A stretch of 64,000 nt of DNA from JBBDJG01 sp040880005 (GCA_040880005.1 JBBDJG010000010.1:1-64000), one strand, 5' to 3'; positions 35,180-43,285 are shown, counted from the first letter of the stretch. Program-made: numbers and translations. Notes: a model not told the origin generated them from the letters alone.

Positions 35180-36756
35180 CACCATCGTTCGACTACATAG
35201 TCGTTGGCGCGGGCTCAGCCGGATGCGTGCTTGCGAACCGGCTCAGCGCGAACCCCGATGTCAACGTGCTGCTGCTCGAGGCCGGTCCTCGCGACAAGAA
35301 GAAGGAGATCCGCATCCCGGCGGCGTTCCCCAAGCTGTTCAAGACAGAGTACGACTGGGGGTACGAAACAGAGCCCCAAGAGGCGCTCGACGGACGCAAG
35401 CTCTACTGGCCGCGGGGCCGCACCCTCGGTGGATCCTCGGCCGTGAACGCACAGATGTGGGTTCGCGGCAACCCGCTCGACTACGACGGTTGGGCGGCGC
35501 TTGGCAACGACGGCTGGAGCTACGACCAGGTGCTTCCCTACTTCAAGCGCGCCGAGCGCCACCAAAGCGGCGCCAACGAAGACCGCGGCGCCGATGGACC
35601 GCTGAGCATCGAGGGCCCGCGCAGCGCGAGCGAGATGACGCGTTCATTCGTGGAGGCCGGCGTCGAGGCGGGCATGACGCGTCACGACGACGTCAACGTC
35701 CGCGACCAGGACGGGATCGGCTTCGCACCGCTCACGCAGGATCGTGGCGCGCGGGCGAGCGCCGCATGGGCCTATTTGAAACCGGTCCGCCGGCGGCCGA
35801 ACCTCACGATCAAGACCGGCGCGCAGGTCGCGCGCATCCTGTTCGATGGCGGCCGCGCGCGCGGCGTCGCCTGCGTCGAGGACCAAGGCGAAGCGGCCTA
35901 CGACGCCACGCGGGAGGTGATCGTGAGCGCGGGGGCGGTGAACTCCCCCCAGCTGCTGATGGTTTCCGGGATCGGTCCCGCCGGTCAGCTCGCCGAGCAT
36001 GGCATCGAGCTAACCGTGGATCTGCCCGGTGTCGGCCAGAACCTCCGCGACCACCCCGCGATGTTCGTGATCGAGTTGACCGATTGGAAGAAGACGCTCG
36101 TCTCGGCTGAGTCGCCGCGCAGCATCCTGCGCTACCTGCTCTTCCGGCGCGGCCCGCTGACTTCGAACGTGGGCGAGGGTTGCGCGTTCGTGCGGGTTAA
36201 TTCCGATGCTCCTGCTCCCGACATCGAGCTGGTTTTCGCGCCCGTGCCGTTCATGGAGCACGGGCTCCAGGAACCGCCGGACCACGGAATGACTATTGGC
36301 CCGATCCTGTTGCAGCCGGAGAGCGTGGGCGAGATCACGCTGCGCTCCGCCGATCCGCTCGAGCCGCCCGTGATCCAGCCGCGCTACCTGTCGGACCCCG
36401 CCGGTCACGACATGGCGACCATGGTCGAGGGCACGAAGTTGGCGCGCAAGTTGTTCGCGTCCAAGCCGTTCGAGCGATACGGGGGCAAGGAGCTTTGGCC
36501 GGGCCCCGAGGCGCAGTCAGACGAAGAGTTCGCTGCCGCCGTTCGCAAGTACACGCAGACGCTCTACCACCCGGTAGGAACATGCCGCATGGGCACCGAC
36601 GACGGGGCGGTCGTCGACCCCGAGCTGCGCGTCCGCGGCGTCGAGGGCCTGCGCGTCGTCGATGCTTCCGTGATGCCGCGTCTCAACAGGGGCCACACCC
36701 ACGCGCCAACCGTGATGATCGCCGAACGCGCTGCCGAGCTCATCGCGGCCGCCTGA
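35176..36756 (+). CDS. GMC family FAD-dependent oxidoreductase
   Basis: A 526-residue alcohol/choline-dehydrogenase-like flavoprotein. YIVVGAGSAGCVLANRLS binds ADP of FAD; GRTLGGSSAVNAQMW and SAGAVNSPQLLMVSGIGPA are the two GMC signatures. Near the C-terminus HPVGTCRMG and NRGHTHAPTVMIAERAA supply the active-site pair; the second residue is His where choline oxidases have Asn, as in aryl-alcohol oxidases. Substrate unknown. Its start overlaps the cyclase stop, which suggests coupled expression with a signalling enzyme. Confidence 0.88.
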   Translation: MTPSFDYIVVGAGSAGCVLANRLSANPDVNVLLLEAGPRDKKKEIRIPAAFPKLFKTEYDWGYETEPQEALDGRKLYWPRGRTLGGSSAVNAQMWVRGNPLDYDGWAALGNDGWSYDQVLPYFKRAERHQSGANEDRGADGPLSIEGPRSASEMTRSFVEAGVEAGMTRHDDVNVRDQDGIGFAPLTQDRGARASAAWAYLKPVRRRPNLTIKTGAQVARILFDGGRARGVACVEDQGEAAYDATREVIVSAGAVNSPQLLMVSGIGPAGQLAEHGIELTVDLPGVGQNLRDHPAMFVIELTDWKKTLVSAESPRSILRYLLFRRGPLTSNVGEGCAFVRVNSDAPAPDIELVFAPVPFMEHGLQEPPDHGMTIGPILLQPESVGEITLRSADPLEPPVIQPRYLSDPAGHDMATMVEGTKLARKLFASKPFERYGGKELWPGPEAQSDEEFAAAVRKYTQTLYHPVGTCRMGTDDGAVVDPELRVRGVEGLRVVDASVMPRLNRGHTHAPTVMIAERAAELIAAA

Positions 36757-36777
36757 CTTGATCTCTGGCCGGCTCGC

Positions 36778-36783
36778 TAAGCT
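36778..36783 (+). promoter_or_regulatory. -10-like TAAGCT for leaderless small secreted gene
   Basis: TAAGCT ends 6 nt before the ATG at 36790. No Shine-Dalgarno sequence; matches the leaderless pattern seen at several other genes in this window. Confidence 0.4.
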
Positions 36784-36789
36784 CGCGGC

Positions 36790-37125
36790 ATGCAAGTACA
36801 CCATTCTCGGCTCTGGCCGGTTGCACTACTGGCGCTCGTGCTCGCGGTGCTCGTCTGGCCCTCCAGCGCCCAAGCGTCGCTGCGAGGATGCGGCAAGATC
36901 AGCATGGACTTCACCAAGGCCGGCGTGCGCGCCAAGCTCGTCACCTGTGACAAGGCCCGCCATGTCGGTCGGATTTGGCGCAGGATGAGCTACGACTGCG
37001 ACTTCATGTGCACAGTCCTCCACGTAGAAGGCTTCAGATGCGTGTTCGACCCCTCCGGCCCCGCGATCCTCAGGGTGTCGTGCGCGCGAGATGCAAAGCG
37101 CGTCAAGCTTTCCTGGGGCGATTGA
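36790..37125 (+). CDS. Small secreted Cys-containing protein
   Basis: A 111-residue exported protein, unrecognised. Signal peptide residues 1-30 (LALVLAVLVWPSSAQA), leaving an 81-residue mature part with six Cys (LRGCGKI, LVTCDKA, YDCDFMCTV, FRCVFD, VSCAR), probably three disulfides. ATG at 36790, apparently leaderless. Function unknown. Confidence 0.7.
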   Translation: MQVHHSRLWPVALLALVLAVLVWPSSAQASLRGCGKISMDFTKAGVRAKLVTCDKARHVGRIWRRMSYDCDFMCTVLHVEGFRCVFDPSGPAILRVSCARDAKRVKLSWGD

Positions 37126-37143
37126 CCGCCGCGGCGTGGGCTC

Positions 37144-37386
37144 TTGATCGTCAACGTTCTGCTGTTTGGGGTGCTGGCGGAGCGCGCGGGCACCGATTCG
37201 GTCGAGGTCGAGCTGCCGGACGGCGCGACCGTGCGAGAGGCGCTCGAGGAGGTTGCCCGTATGCCGGGAATGCGCGCCCTGCTCGACAAGCTCAAGCTCG
37301 TGCTGTCCTTGAATCGCGAGGTCGCCCACCACGACGTGGCGCTGAACAACGGCGATGAGCTGGCGTTGATCCCTCCGAACTTCTGA
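37144..37386 (+). CDS. MoaD/ThiS-fold protein without C-terminal di-glycine
   Basis: An 80-residue ubiquitin-like beta-grasp protein: VNVLLFGVLAERAGTDSVEVELPDGATVREALEEVA and LSLNREVAHHDVALNNGDELALIPPNF align over the whole MoaD length. The chain stops at IPPNF, where MoaD continues into the GG needed for thiocarboxylation. Either it is not a sulfur carrier, or the end has been lost. TTG start at 37144. No moaE or moeB is nearby. Confidence 0.75.
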   Translation: MIVNVLLFGVLAERAGTDSVEVELPDGATVREALEEVARMPGMRALLDKLKLVLSLNREVAHHDVALNNGDELALIPPNF

Positions 37387-37419
37387 CGGCGGGCCTCTTC
37401 GCTCCCACCGCACCCTCCC

Positions 37420-37430
37420 GGTGCTAGAGT
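37420..37430 (+). promoter_or_regulatory. Extended -10-like promoter, GGTGCTAGAGT
   Basis: TGC-TAGAGT is an extended -10-like sequence; the same 11-mer GGTGCTAGAGT occurs inside the groES CIRCE region (29711-29721). It would give a leader of about 65 nt before the ATG at 37503, which has GAAGGGAG as its ribosome site. No clear -35. Confidence 0.4.
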
Positions 37431-37502
37431 CGGCCCCCCGCGTCGGCTACCGGCGCGGGCTGTCCCTGACAACAGGCCGACAGGCCCGAAGGGAGACCAC
37501 TT

Positions 37503-37901
37503 ATGGGTTTGTTCAAAGGCATGAAGGACATGAAGCAGGCAGTCGAGGGCGCACCCGGCATGATCGACCAGAGCATGCAAATGGGGCAGCAAGCCCAGGA
37601 GATGGCGGCCGCCCAGCAGGCGGCGGCCCAGGCGGCTGCCGCACAGGCGCAGCAGGCACCGGCGGCGCCAGTGACGGGTGCCGACGCCGAGCCGATCGCG
37701 GGCGTCTCGCTCGAGCAGTTCGCGGACGTCTGCAAGGGGCTTGCGGCACACGGCTACGACCAGTCGAAGGGGCCCGAGGTTGCGGCAGAGAAGGGAATCG
37801 CCGCAGACGCCTGGCAGCAGGCGCTCGACGGCTGGAACGAGCGGATCAAGAGCAATCCCGCTTTGGCCCAGCAGTTCAACCGCCTCTACACGGGCAAATA
37901 G
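37503..37901 (+). CDS. Small Met/Gln/Ala-rich protein of unknown function
   Basis: A 132-residue soluble protein. N-terminus MGLFKGMKDMKQAVEG, then a Met/Gln/Ala-rich helix (MQMGQQAQEMAAAQQAAAQ) likely to form a coiled coil, and a C-terminal globular part (GVSLEQFADVCKGLAAHGYDQSKGPEVAAEKG, WQQALDGWNERIKSNPALAQQFNRLYTG). The N-terminus resembles that of the next gene (MGMFKSIRDLQKQG). First of a compact four-gene run; a ribosome site GAAGGGAG precedes it. Confidence 0.7.
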   Translation: MGLFKGMKDMKQAVEGAPGMIDQSMQMGQQAQEMAAAQQAAAQAAAAQAQQAPAAPVTGADAEPIAGVSLEQFADVCKGLAAHGYDQSKGPEVAAEKGIAADAWQQALDGWNERIKSNPALAQQFNRLYTGK

Positions 37902-37903
37902 CC

Positions 37904-38317
37904 ATGGGAATGTTCAAGAGCATCCGCGACCTGCAAAAGCAGGGCAACGAGATACAGAAAAACCAGGACGTCGGCGCACAGATGAGCGACGCGCAATCGC
38001 GCCTCGCGGGGGCGACCGAGATGATGGCGCAGCAGACCGCGGCGGCCAACGCGGCGGCCAAGGCCGCCACCTCGGGCGTCGACGCGAGCGCGACGATCGT
38101 CGCCATTCGCCAGACCGGCCCGATGGTCAATTTCCAGCCCGCGGTCGAGCTGGACCTGACCGTCATGCCGGAGGGTCTTCCGCCCTATCCGGTCACCGTG
38201 CAGCAGGTGATCCAGCAGGTGCAGCTTCCGCTGGCGCAGCCGGGTAAGACGGTCCAGGTGAAGGTCGACCCCGAGGATCCTGCGGCGGTCTGGATCGACT
38301 GGTCGCGGGTTACCTGA
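37904..38317 (+). CDS. Small protein with coiled-coil start and beta-rich end
   Basis: A 137-residue protein. MGMFKSIRDLQKQGNEIQKN and a Met/Ala/Gln-rich helix to about residue 60, then a beta domain (ATIVAIRQTGPMVNFQPAVELDLTVM, YPVTVQQVIQQVQLPLAQPGKTVQVKVDPEDPAAVWIDW) of the kind found in uncharacterised actinobacterial membrane-associated proteins. It begins 2 nt after the previous stop. Function unknown; the shared MGxFK start suggests it works with its neighbour. Confidence 0.7.
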   Translation: MGMFKSIRDLQKQGNEIQKNQDVGAQMSDAQSRLAGATEMMAQQTAAANAAAKAATSGVDASATIVAIRQTGPMVNFQPAVELDLTVMPEGLPPYPVTVQQVIQQVQLPLAQPGKTVQVKVDPEDPAAVWIDWSRVT

Positions 38318-38325
38318 CGGCGCCC

Positions 38326-39003
38326 TTGTCCGCAGACACGACGGTGGAGCAGGCCGCGGGCGCCGATCGTCCGCGCCGGCAGGTGATGGCACTCGCAATC
38401 GCTGCGATCGGAGCGGCGGGCTTCGCGGCGTCGCTCACCGGTCTCTACGTCGGAATGCGCGATGTGATGGAGGTCGGTGGGTTCTGTGCCAGGGGCGGGC
38501 CGTACGTGATCGGCACCGAGTGCACCGACGGTCAGGTGATCCTGATGGTCGTGAGCGTGTTGGGGCTGCTCGTGTTCTGGGGCGTGCACGCTGCCGGCAC
38601 GAGCCTCGGCGGTCGGTCGGCTTTCGCAACGTCGCTGCTCATGTGGGGTGCGATCTTCGGAGCGCTCGGCTGGAACTTCCTCTACATGGGGCTCGATCCG
38701 CCGCAGCAGGTCGGCTCGGCCTGGGGATGGATCGTTTCGGGAGTCGTCTTTTGGGCGATGGCGCTGGCGGGATTGATCCCCGCCGCGGCGATCGCGATTC
38801 GCTGGCTGCGCGGCGTGCCCGAGCAGCCTGCGTTCACGAAGGGGCCGCTGGTGCGTGCCGCCGTACCGACGGCCGCCGCACCGACGGCTCCGGACAACCG
38901 GCACGAGGCCTCGCCGACGCCCGTGCCCAAGCGGCTCGTCATGCCAACGAATGAGCCGCGCAGCGGCGAGCAAGAGCCCGAGCAGCACGAGGACGAGCAA
39001 TGA
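38326..39003 (+). CDS. Four-helix membrane protein of unknown function
   Basis: A 225-residue protein with hydrophobic segments at about 22-45, 71-90, 102-120 and 131-155, and a polar, proline/alanine-rich cytoplasmic tail of 60 residues ending in an acidic cluster (SGEQEPEQHEDEQ). TTG start at 38326, 8 nt after the previous stop. No family recognised. Its stop overlaps an ATG that opens a 32-residue hydrophobic peptide. Confidence 0.65.
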   Translation: MSADTTVEQAAGADRPRRQVMALAIAAIGAAGFAASLTGLYVGMRDVMEVGGFCARGGPYVIGTECTDGQVILMVVSVLGLLVFWGVHAAGTSLGGRSAFATSLLMWGAIFGALGWNFLYMGLDPPQQVGSAWGWIVSGVVFWAMALAGLIPAAAIAIRWLRGVPEQPAFTKGPLVRAAVPTAAAPTAPDNRHEASPTPVPKRLVMPTNEPRSGEQEPEQHEDEQ

Positions 39004-39098
39004 GCGGGACGGCCGACCTCGTGTGGCTCGCCGCGAACGTGGTCGGCGCAGCGGCCGGCATCGCGATCGGCATCCTCGCGGCGAACGCCATCCTCTGA
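39000..39098 (+). CDS. Hidden 32-residue hydrophobic membrane peptide
   Basis: ATG at 39000 overlaps the upstream TGA as ATGA. It encodes MSGTADLVWLAANVVGAA followed by GIAIGILAANAIL, a single Gly/Ala-zipper-like membrane helix with almost no polar tail. It ends 12 nt before the convergent helicase stop. Evidence is the exact coupling, the clean helix and fit to the operon end; there is no homology evidence. Confidence 0.5.
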   Translation: MSGTADLVWLAANVVGAAAGIAIGILAANAIL

Positions 39099-39110
39099 CC
39101 GCCGGTCCGA

Positions 39111-40301
39111 CTAGCGACGTAGCGAGCGCGCCCTGTAGCTACGGCGGCGAACGCCGGGACGCGGTCCACCCGGCCGGGTGGCACTGGTGCGCAATCCCGA
39201 CTGCTTGAACTCGTCGTGCAGGTCCAGCTCGTAAGCGATGCGCTCGACCTCGCGCGCTTTCTCGATCCCGACAAAGGTGATTCCGATGCCTCCACGGCCG
39301 GCGCGACCCGTGCGCCCGACGCGATGAACGTACTTCTCGCGGTCCTCCGGCGGATCGTAGTTGATCACATGCGAGATTCGCTCAACGTCGATTCCGCGGG
39401 CGGCGACGTCCGTGGCGACCAGCGTGTCAACGCGCGCAGCCTCGAAGCTTGCCAGCGCCCGTTCGCGCTGGCTCTGCGACTTGTCGCCGTGCATCGCGAG
39501 GGCAGTCACGCCTTCGCGGCCAAGGCGTTTGACGAGCTTGTCGGCCCCGCGCTTGGTACGAACGAAGACCAGCGCCAGCTCGCGGTCGGCGCTCAGCTCG
39601 CCGACCAGCGCTTCCACTCGCTCGTCGTTCCTGACCGCGACGAAGCGGTGCTCGACCTCGGCATCGGGATCGGGATCGGGAGCATGCTCGTGGAGACGGG
39701 CGTCATGCGTGTACGTCTTGGCGATGCGACCTGCCTGGCCCTCGAGTGTCGCCGAGAAGAACAGCGTCTGGCGCTTGCGCGAGCACTTCGCGACGATTCG
39801 GTCGACCGGTGGCCGGAACCCCATGTCGAGCATCCGGTCGCCCTCGTCGAGCACGAGCATGTGGATGTTCTTGAGCGAGATCGTCCGCCGCTGCAGCAGA
39901 TCCTCGAGGCGGCCCGGCGTGGCAACGATGATGTGTGCGCGACGCGCCGCTCGCTCTTGCTTTTCGAACCCGACGCCGCCGTAGACCGCGGCGACCTCGA
40001 GCTTGCGGGCGCGCGCCAGCGGCTTCATCTCCGCGACGATCTGCGCGGCCAGCTCACGCGTCGGCGCGAGCACCAACGCCTCGGGGCGCGGACCGCTGGC
40101 CTCGAGCCGATCGACGATCGACAGCGCGAAAACCAGCGTCTTGCCGGAGCCGGTCGGCGACTTGACGAGCACGTCATGTCCGGCCATGACGTCTTCGATC
40201 GCAAGACGTTGAATCGCGAACGGTTCGGTTATTCCGCCCGCGGCGAGCGCCGCGCAAACGGGTTTGGACACGCCAAGATCGGCGAAGGACTCTCTAGACA
40301 C
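39111..40301 (-). CDS. DEAD-box ATP-dependent RNA helicase
   Basis: A 396-residue helicase that remodels RNA. SFADLGVSKPVCAALAAGGI with Q-motif (PFAIQRLAIEDVM), PTGSGKTLVF, PTRELAAQI, TPGRLEDLL, VLDEGDRMLDMGF (DEGD instead of DEAD), SATLEGQ, DVAARGIDV and HRVGRTGRAGRGG. A short Arg-rich tail follows (GVRRRSYRARSLRR). The GTG at 40301 has AAGGAG upstream; further upstream codons are in the leader. Confidence 0.9.
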   Translation of the reverse strand: MSRESFADLGVSKPVCAALAAGGITEPFAIQRLAIEDVMAGHDVLVKSPTGSGKTLVFALSIVDRLEASGPRPEALVLAPTRELAAQIVAEMKPLARARKLEVAAVYGGVGFEKQERAARRAHIIVATPGRLEDLLQRRTISLKNIHMLVLDEGDRMLDMGFRPPVDRIVAKCSRKRQTLFFSATLEGQAGRIAKTYTHDARLHEHAPDPDPDAEVEHRFVAVRNDERVEALVGELSADRELALVFVRTKRGADKLVKRLGREGVTALAMHGDKSQSQRERALASFEAARVDTLVATDVAARGIDVERISHVINYDPPEDREKYVHRVGRTGRAGRGGIGITFVGIEKAREVERIAYELDLHDEFKQSGLRTSATRPGGPRPGVRRRSYRARSLRR

Positions 40302-40473
40302 AAGTAACTCCTTGCGGCACTGCGTGGGCCGCGGTTGGTTCGGAAATGACGGCTGACCCGAACCACGCGAAAGTGGGACCCAAGCAAGCTGCCCACGGAC
40401 GGAACCTACCGCCCGTGCCCACAAGGATAGCCGGTCGAGGGGCCGGCGTCGCGCTCAGGGCCCAACCGGGCCT
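40302..40473 (-). other. Leader of the DEAD-box helicase and greA 3' region
   Basis: 172 bases without a gene. On the minus strand, 11 nt after the greA stop, is GGCCC-GGTT-GGGCC, a short hairpin but with no T-run. The rest is leader for the helicase, ending in the AAGGAG ribosome site. I recognise no riboswitch. A long leader is common for RNA-helicase genes that control their own mRNA, but nothing here proves it. Confidence 0.35.
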
Positions 40474-40938
40474 TCAGCTCACCGATACGACCTTGAAGCG
40501 CAGCTGCCCTGAAGGCGTCAGCACCGGGAAGGTTTCGCCGAGGCGGGCGCCGAGCAATGCCTTGCCCACCGGCGATTCGGCCGAAAGCCGTCCGGCCGCA
40601 GCATCGGCCTCGGTTGAGCCGACGAGCGTGTACTCGATGGTCTTCTTGGTGGCCGTGTTGAGCAACTCGACTGTCGAGCCGAAGCCGGCCACGTCGTCGG
40701 CCTTCGATGCCTCGACCGCCACCGCCTCGCGCAGCGACTCTGAGAGCCGTGTGATCTTTGCTTCCAGCAGTGCCTGATCGTTCTTGGCATCGTGGTATTC
40801 GGAGTTCTCCTTCAGGTCGCCCCACTCACGAGCCGTCTTGATGCGCTGGACTATCTCAGGCCTCGCGACCGTTTCCAGCTTGGCTATCTCGTCGCGCAGC
40901 GCGCGAAGTCCCTCGGGCGTGATCGGCTTCTCGGCCAA
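40474..40938 (-). CDS. greA: Transcription elongation factor GreA
   Basis: A 154-residue RNA-polymerase rescue factor. N-terminal coiled coil ITPEGLRALRDEIAKLE ... ENSEYHDAKNDQALLEAKITRL, with the acidic tip Asp-Glu (GDLKENSEY) present; C-terminal FKBP-like domain with TVELLNTATKKTIEYTLVGSTEAD and SPVGKALLGARLGET. TTG start at 40938, 9 nt after the SDR stop, so expressed with it. Confidence 0.93.
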   Translation of the reverse strand: MAEKPITPEGLRALRDEIAKLETVARPEIVQRIKTAREWGDLKENSEYHDAKNDQALLEAKITRLSESLREAVAVEASKADDVAGFGSTVELLNTATKKTIEYTLVGSTEADAAAGRLSAESPVGKALLGARLGETFPVLTPSGQLRFKVVSVS

Positions 40939-40947
40939 CGCTGTGCT

Positions 40948-41760
40948 TCACTCGCCGATCGTGCGCCGGTACATCGAGGCCATCGGGCCGAGCACCAGGA
41001 AGCGCGGAGAGTAGCTCGCCGCCGTCGCGACGGCGCGGTTGCCGAGGCCGTGGACCACGAGCCGCTTGCCCTTCTCGGCCGCTTCGATTCCGCAGCTGGC
41101 CACGTCGGCGGCGTTTGCCCACAGCATCGACGGGCCGATCTCGTCCGCCTGCTTGCGGAAGCCGGCTGCTTCGACGAACTCGGTCGCGACCGGCCCGGGG
41201 CAGAGCGTCGTCATCGTCACGCCGGTTCCCTTCAGTTCGGTGGCGACCGACTCGGCGAAGCTGCGCACGAACGCCTTCGTGGCCGCGTAGGTGGCTTGCA
41301 CGGGGATTGGCTGGAACGCGGCGGTCGAGGCGACCTGGATCACCGCGCCGCGGCCCCGCTCGACCATCGCGGGTAGAAAAGCCGTGGTCAGGTCCACCAG
41401 CGCCTCGATGTTCACCTCGATCATGCCGAGCTGCCGGTCGGGGTTCTCGTGCACGTCGCCGACGGTGGAGAAGCCGGCGTTGTTGACCAGTATCTCGACG
41501 TCGCGACCGCGTTCCCGCACGTCGGCGACGAGCGACCTGCGCGCGGCCGCGTCGGCCAGGTCGCAGGTGGCGAACTCCGCCTTCACTCCGTGTTCGCGCT
41601 CCAGCTCCGCTGCAAGCTCGCGCAGACGGTCCTCGCGGCGTGCGACCAGGAAAACCCCATGCCCCCGCCCGGCGAGCTGGCGCGCGAACTCTGCGCCGAT
41701 CCCCGACGAGGCGCCGGTGATCATCGCCACGGACTGCTTACTCGGCGCCGGAAGTGCCAT
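40948..41760 (-). CDS. SDR family oxidoreductase
   Basis: A 270-residue short-chain dehydrogenase. MITGASSGIGAEFARQ (TGxxxGxG), NNAGFSTVG (NNAG), QVASTAAFQP (catalytic Ser) and YAATKAF (YxxxK), then PGPVATEF. The C-terminal SPRFLVLGPMASMYRRTIGE resembles the DltE/short-chain ketoreductase group. Substrate unknown. Upstream lies a short tandem repeat and the assembly gap, so its promoter is uncertain. Confidence 0.85.
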   Translation of the reverse strand: MALPAPSKQSVAMITGASSGIGAEFARQLAGRGHGVFLVARREDRLRELAAELEREHGVKAEFATCDLADAAARRSLVADVRERGRDVEILVNNAGFSTVGDVHENPDRQLGMIEVNIEALVDLTTAFLPAMVERGRGAVIQVASTAAFQPIPVQATYAATKAFVRSFAESVATELKGTGVTMTTLCPGPVATEFVEAAGFRKQADEIGPSMLWANAADVASCGIEAAEKGKRLVVHGLGNRAVATAASYSPRFLVLGPMASMYRRTIGE

Positions 41761-41774
41761 CTCTCGCCAGACTA

Positions 41775-41837
41775 TCTCACGGCCGTCTCACGGCCGTCTC
41801 ACGGCCGTCTCGCGGCCCGCCGTGGCCNNNNNNNNNN
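41775..41837. repeat. 11-bp tandem repeat next to a scaffold gap
   Basis: TCTCACGGCCG repeats three times (41775-41807), followed by a diverged fourth unit (41808-41818). Ten Ns follow at 41828-41837. The repeat number in the genome may be larger than shown. The 124 bases after the gap are open in several frames but match nothing I know; they might be the end of a gene truncated by the gap. Confidence 0.7.
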
Positions 41838-41958
41838 TCCCCACCGAGCCCGGGCGTGAGGCGTTCGACGACGGCCGCCTCGAGCGGTATCGAGACGCCG
41901 GCGCCGTCGCTCGATTCGCCGTCCGCGCCGAACGCCCCGCGGTGGCCGCGCGCGGCCG

Positions 41959-41964
41959 TAGAAT
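41959..41964 (+). promoter_or_regulatory. -10-like TAGAAT for leaderless gene
   Basis: TAGAAT ends 7 nt before the ATG at 41972 and overlaps another in-frame ATG at 41963. This supports the downstream ATG as the true start. Confidence 0.4.
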
Positions 41965-41971
41965 GCCCAGT

Positions 41972-42247
41972 ATGGAAGGAAGCGACCCCTTCGGCGGCCT
42001 GTTCGGAGATCCCGAGGAGCTCCAGCGCCGCATGGCCGAGTTCGCCGAGCAGATGCAGGGCGCGCAGCGCGTTGCTTGGGCGGACAATGCGATCAAGCTC
42101 GCCGTGGACCTGACGGTTGCCGCGATCGCACGACTCGACCTCGTCGGGTCGGCGGACGAGCAGGCGATGCAGGTACGCGACGCGATCCGGATGGTGTTCC
42201 CGGAGGCGGTCACGCTCGTGCGCGAAGCGCGCGAGGGGCTTGCGTAG
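41972..42247 (+). CDS. Small soluble protein of unknown function
   Basis: A 91-residue, mostly helical protein: DPFGGLFGDPEELQRRMAEFAEQMQ, then a helix-rich part with AIKLAVDLTVAAIARLDLVGSADEQAMQVRDAIRMVFPEAVTLVRE. No family recognised. The start is chosen from the TAGAAT box 7 nt upstream; an ATG at 41963 would add three residues. Its TAG abuts the stop of the convergent membrane protein. Confidence 0.6.
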   Translation: MEGSDPFGGLFGDPEELQRRMAEFAEQMQGAQRVAWADNAIKLAVDLTVAAIARLDLVGSADEQAMQVRDAIRMVFPEAVTLVREAREGLA

Positions 42248-43264
42248 TCAAGCGGCTCCCTCAGCCCGACGTTTCTCTTCCTCGCCGGTCTTGATCACCT
42301 TGCGGAAGTCGAGCGTGCCGGCCATCAGGAACAACGCCACCAGCGCGGCCGCGAGGTTGAACACGGCGATAGCGACCTGCTGACCCACGCTGTAGGCGAG
42401 CACGGTCGCCCTTGGCGCGATGTCGCGGAACACGAATACCAGCAGCGCCTGCTGCGCACCCGCACCGCCGGGCGTGAACGGCGTCAGCGTCGAGAGTGCC
42501 TGAACACTCATCACGAGCAGCGCGTTCTCCACCGTCCCTCCGACGTTGAACGCCTCGAGAAAGAAGAAAAAGCAGAAGAAGCGCATCAGCCACGCGCCCG
42601 CCTGCACGAGCGCGACCTGGCGCAGGTAGCGCTTGAAGTCGGTGACGATCACGACCCCCTGGCGAACCCGTCGCCAGAACACGACCGCGCGCACTGACAC
42701 GACCGCGTAGATGATCAGCAGGCCGAGCACGACGACCGTCATCGTGAACATGGCGAACTTGAAGTGCTCTGCCCAAAACGACAGATCGAACGCGGGCAGG
42801 TTCGGAAGCTCGGGCAGTGTCGGCAGCACTCCCTGGCTGACAGCGAACAGCATCACCAGCGCACCGACCGAGATGTCGAAGATCGACTCGACGAAGAACG
42901 ACGACGTGACCGCAGGATAGGTCGAGTTGCGCACACTGTGCTTGGCCAGGTAGATCTTCAGCACGTCGCCGCCCCGGATCGGCACGACGCTGTTCACGCC
43001 AACTCCGGCGACGTACGCACCGAGTATTCGCCGAAAGCGGAACTGCTCTTCCGGGTAGGCGGCGCGCAGCGTGTTGAACCAGGCACGGCTGCGCAAAGTC
43101 ACGTGCGCGAACTGGAACGCGAGCGCCAGCACCAGGGCACCCCACTTGACCGCGGCAAGATTCGCGAAGAACTCGTCGATCGCGTCGAGGAACGCGTCGA
43201 GGCTCGACGCGAAGTCCGCGAGCACCAGCCCCCGCGGCCACCAAGCCGACATCGGCGACATCAT
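42248..43264 (-). CDS. Lysylphosphatidylglycerol synthase TM-region (flippase-like) family protein
   Basis: A 338-residue integral membrane protein with about eight helices. LRAAYPEEQFRFRRILGAYVAGVGVNSVVPIRGGDVLKIYLAKH is the family signature (N-x-VVPxRxGD-x-x-K), and FTPGGAGAQQALLVFVF the second. Homologues include the flippase half of MprF and YbhN; the soluble aminoacyl-transferase half is absent. Likely a lipid-linked transport role in the cytoplasmic membrane, substrate unknown. Confidence 0.82.
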   Translation of the reverse strand: MMSPMSAWWPRGLVLADFASSLDAFLDAIDEFFANLAAVKWGALVLALAFQFAHVTLRSRAWFNTLRAAYPEEQFRFRRILGAYVAGVGVNSVVPIRGGDVLKIYLAKHSVRNSTYPAVTSSFFVESIFDISVGALVMLFAVSQGVLPTLPELPNLPAFDLSFWAEHFKFAMFTMTVVVLGLLIIYAVVSVRAVVFWRRVRQGVVIVTDFKRYLRQVALVQAGAWLMRFFCFFFFLEAFNVGGTVENALLVMSVQALSTLTPFTPGGAGAQQALLVFVFRDIAPRATVLAYSVGQQVAIAVFNLAAALVALFLMAGTLDFRKVIKTGEEEKRRAEGAA

Positions 43265-43285
43265 TCCCTTAGGCTAACCGGGCTC

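Noticed and set aside
33149..35185. Long open frame on the minus strand, antisense to the cyclase gene
   Set aside because: It lacks any family motif and lies opposite a gene with complete cyclase motifs; long antisense frames are expected in G+C-rich DNA.
41838..41962. Gene fragment after the N gap
   Set aside because: Open in several frames with no recognisable motif; cannot be supported.
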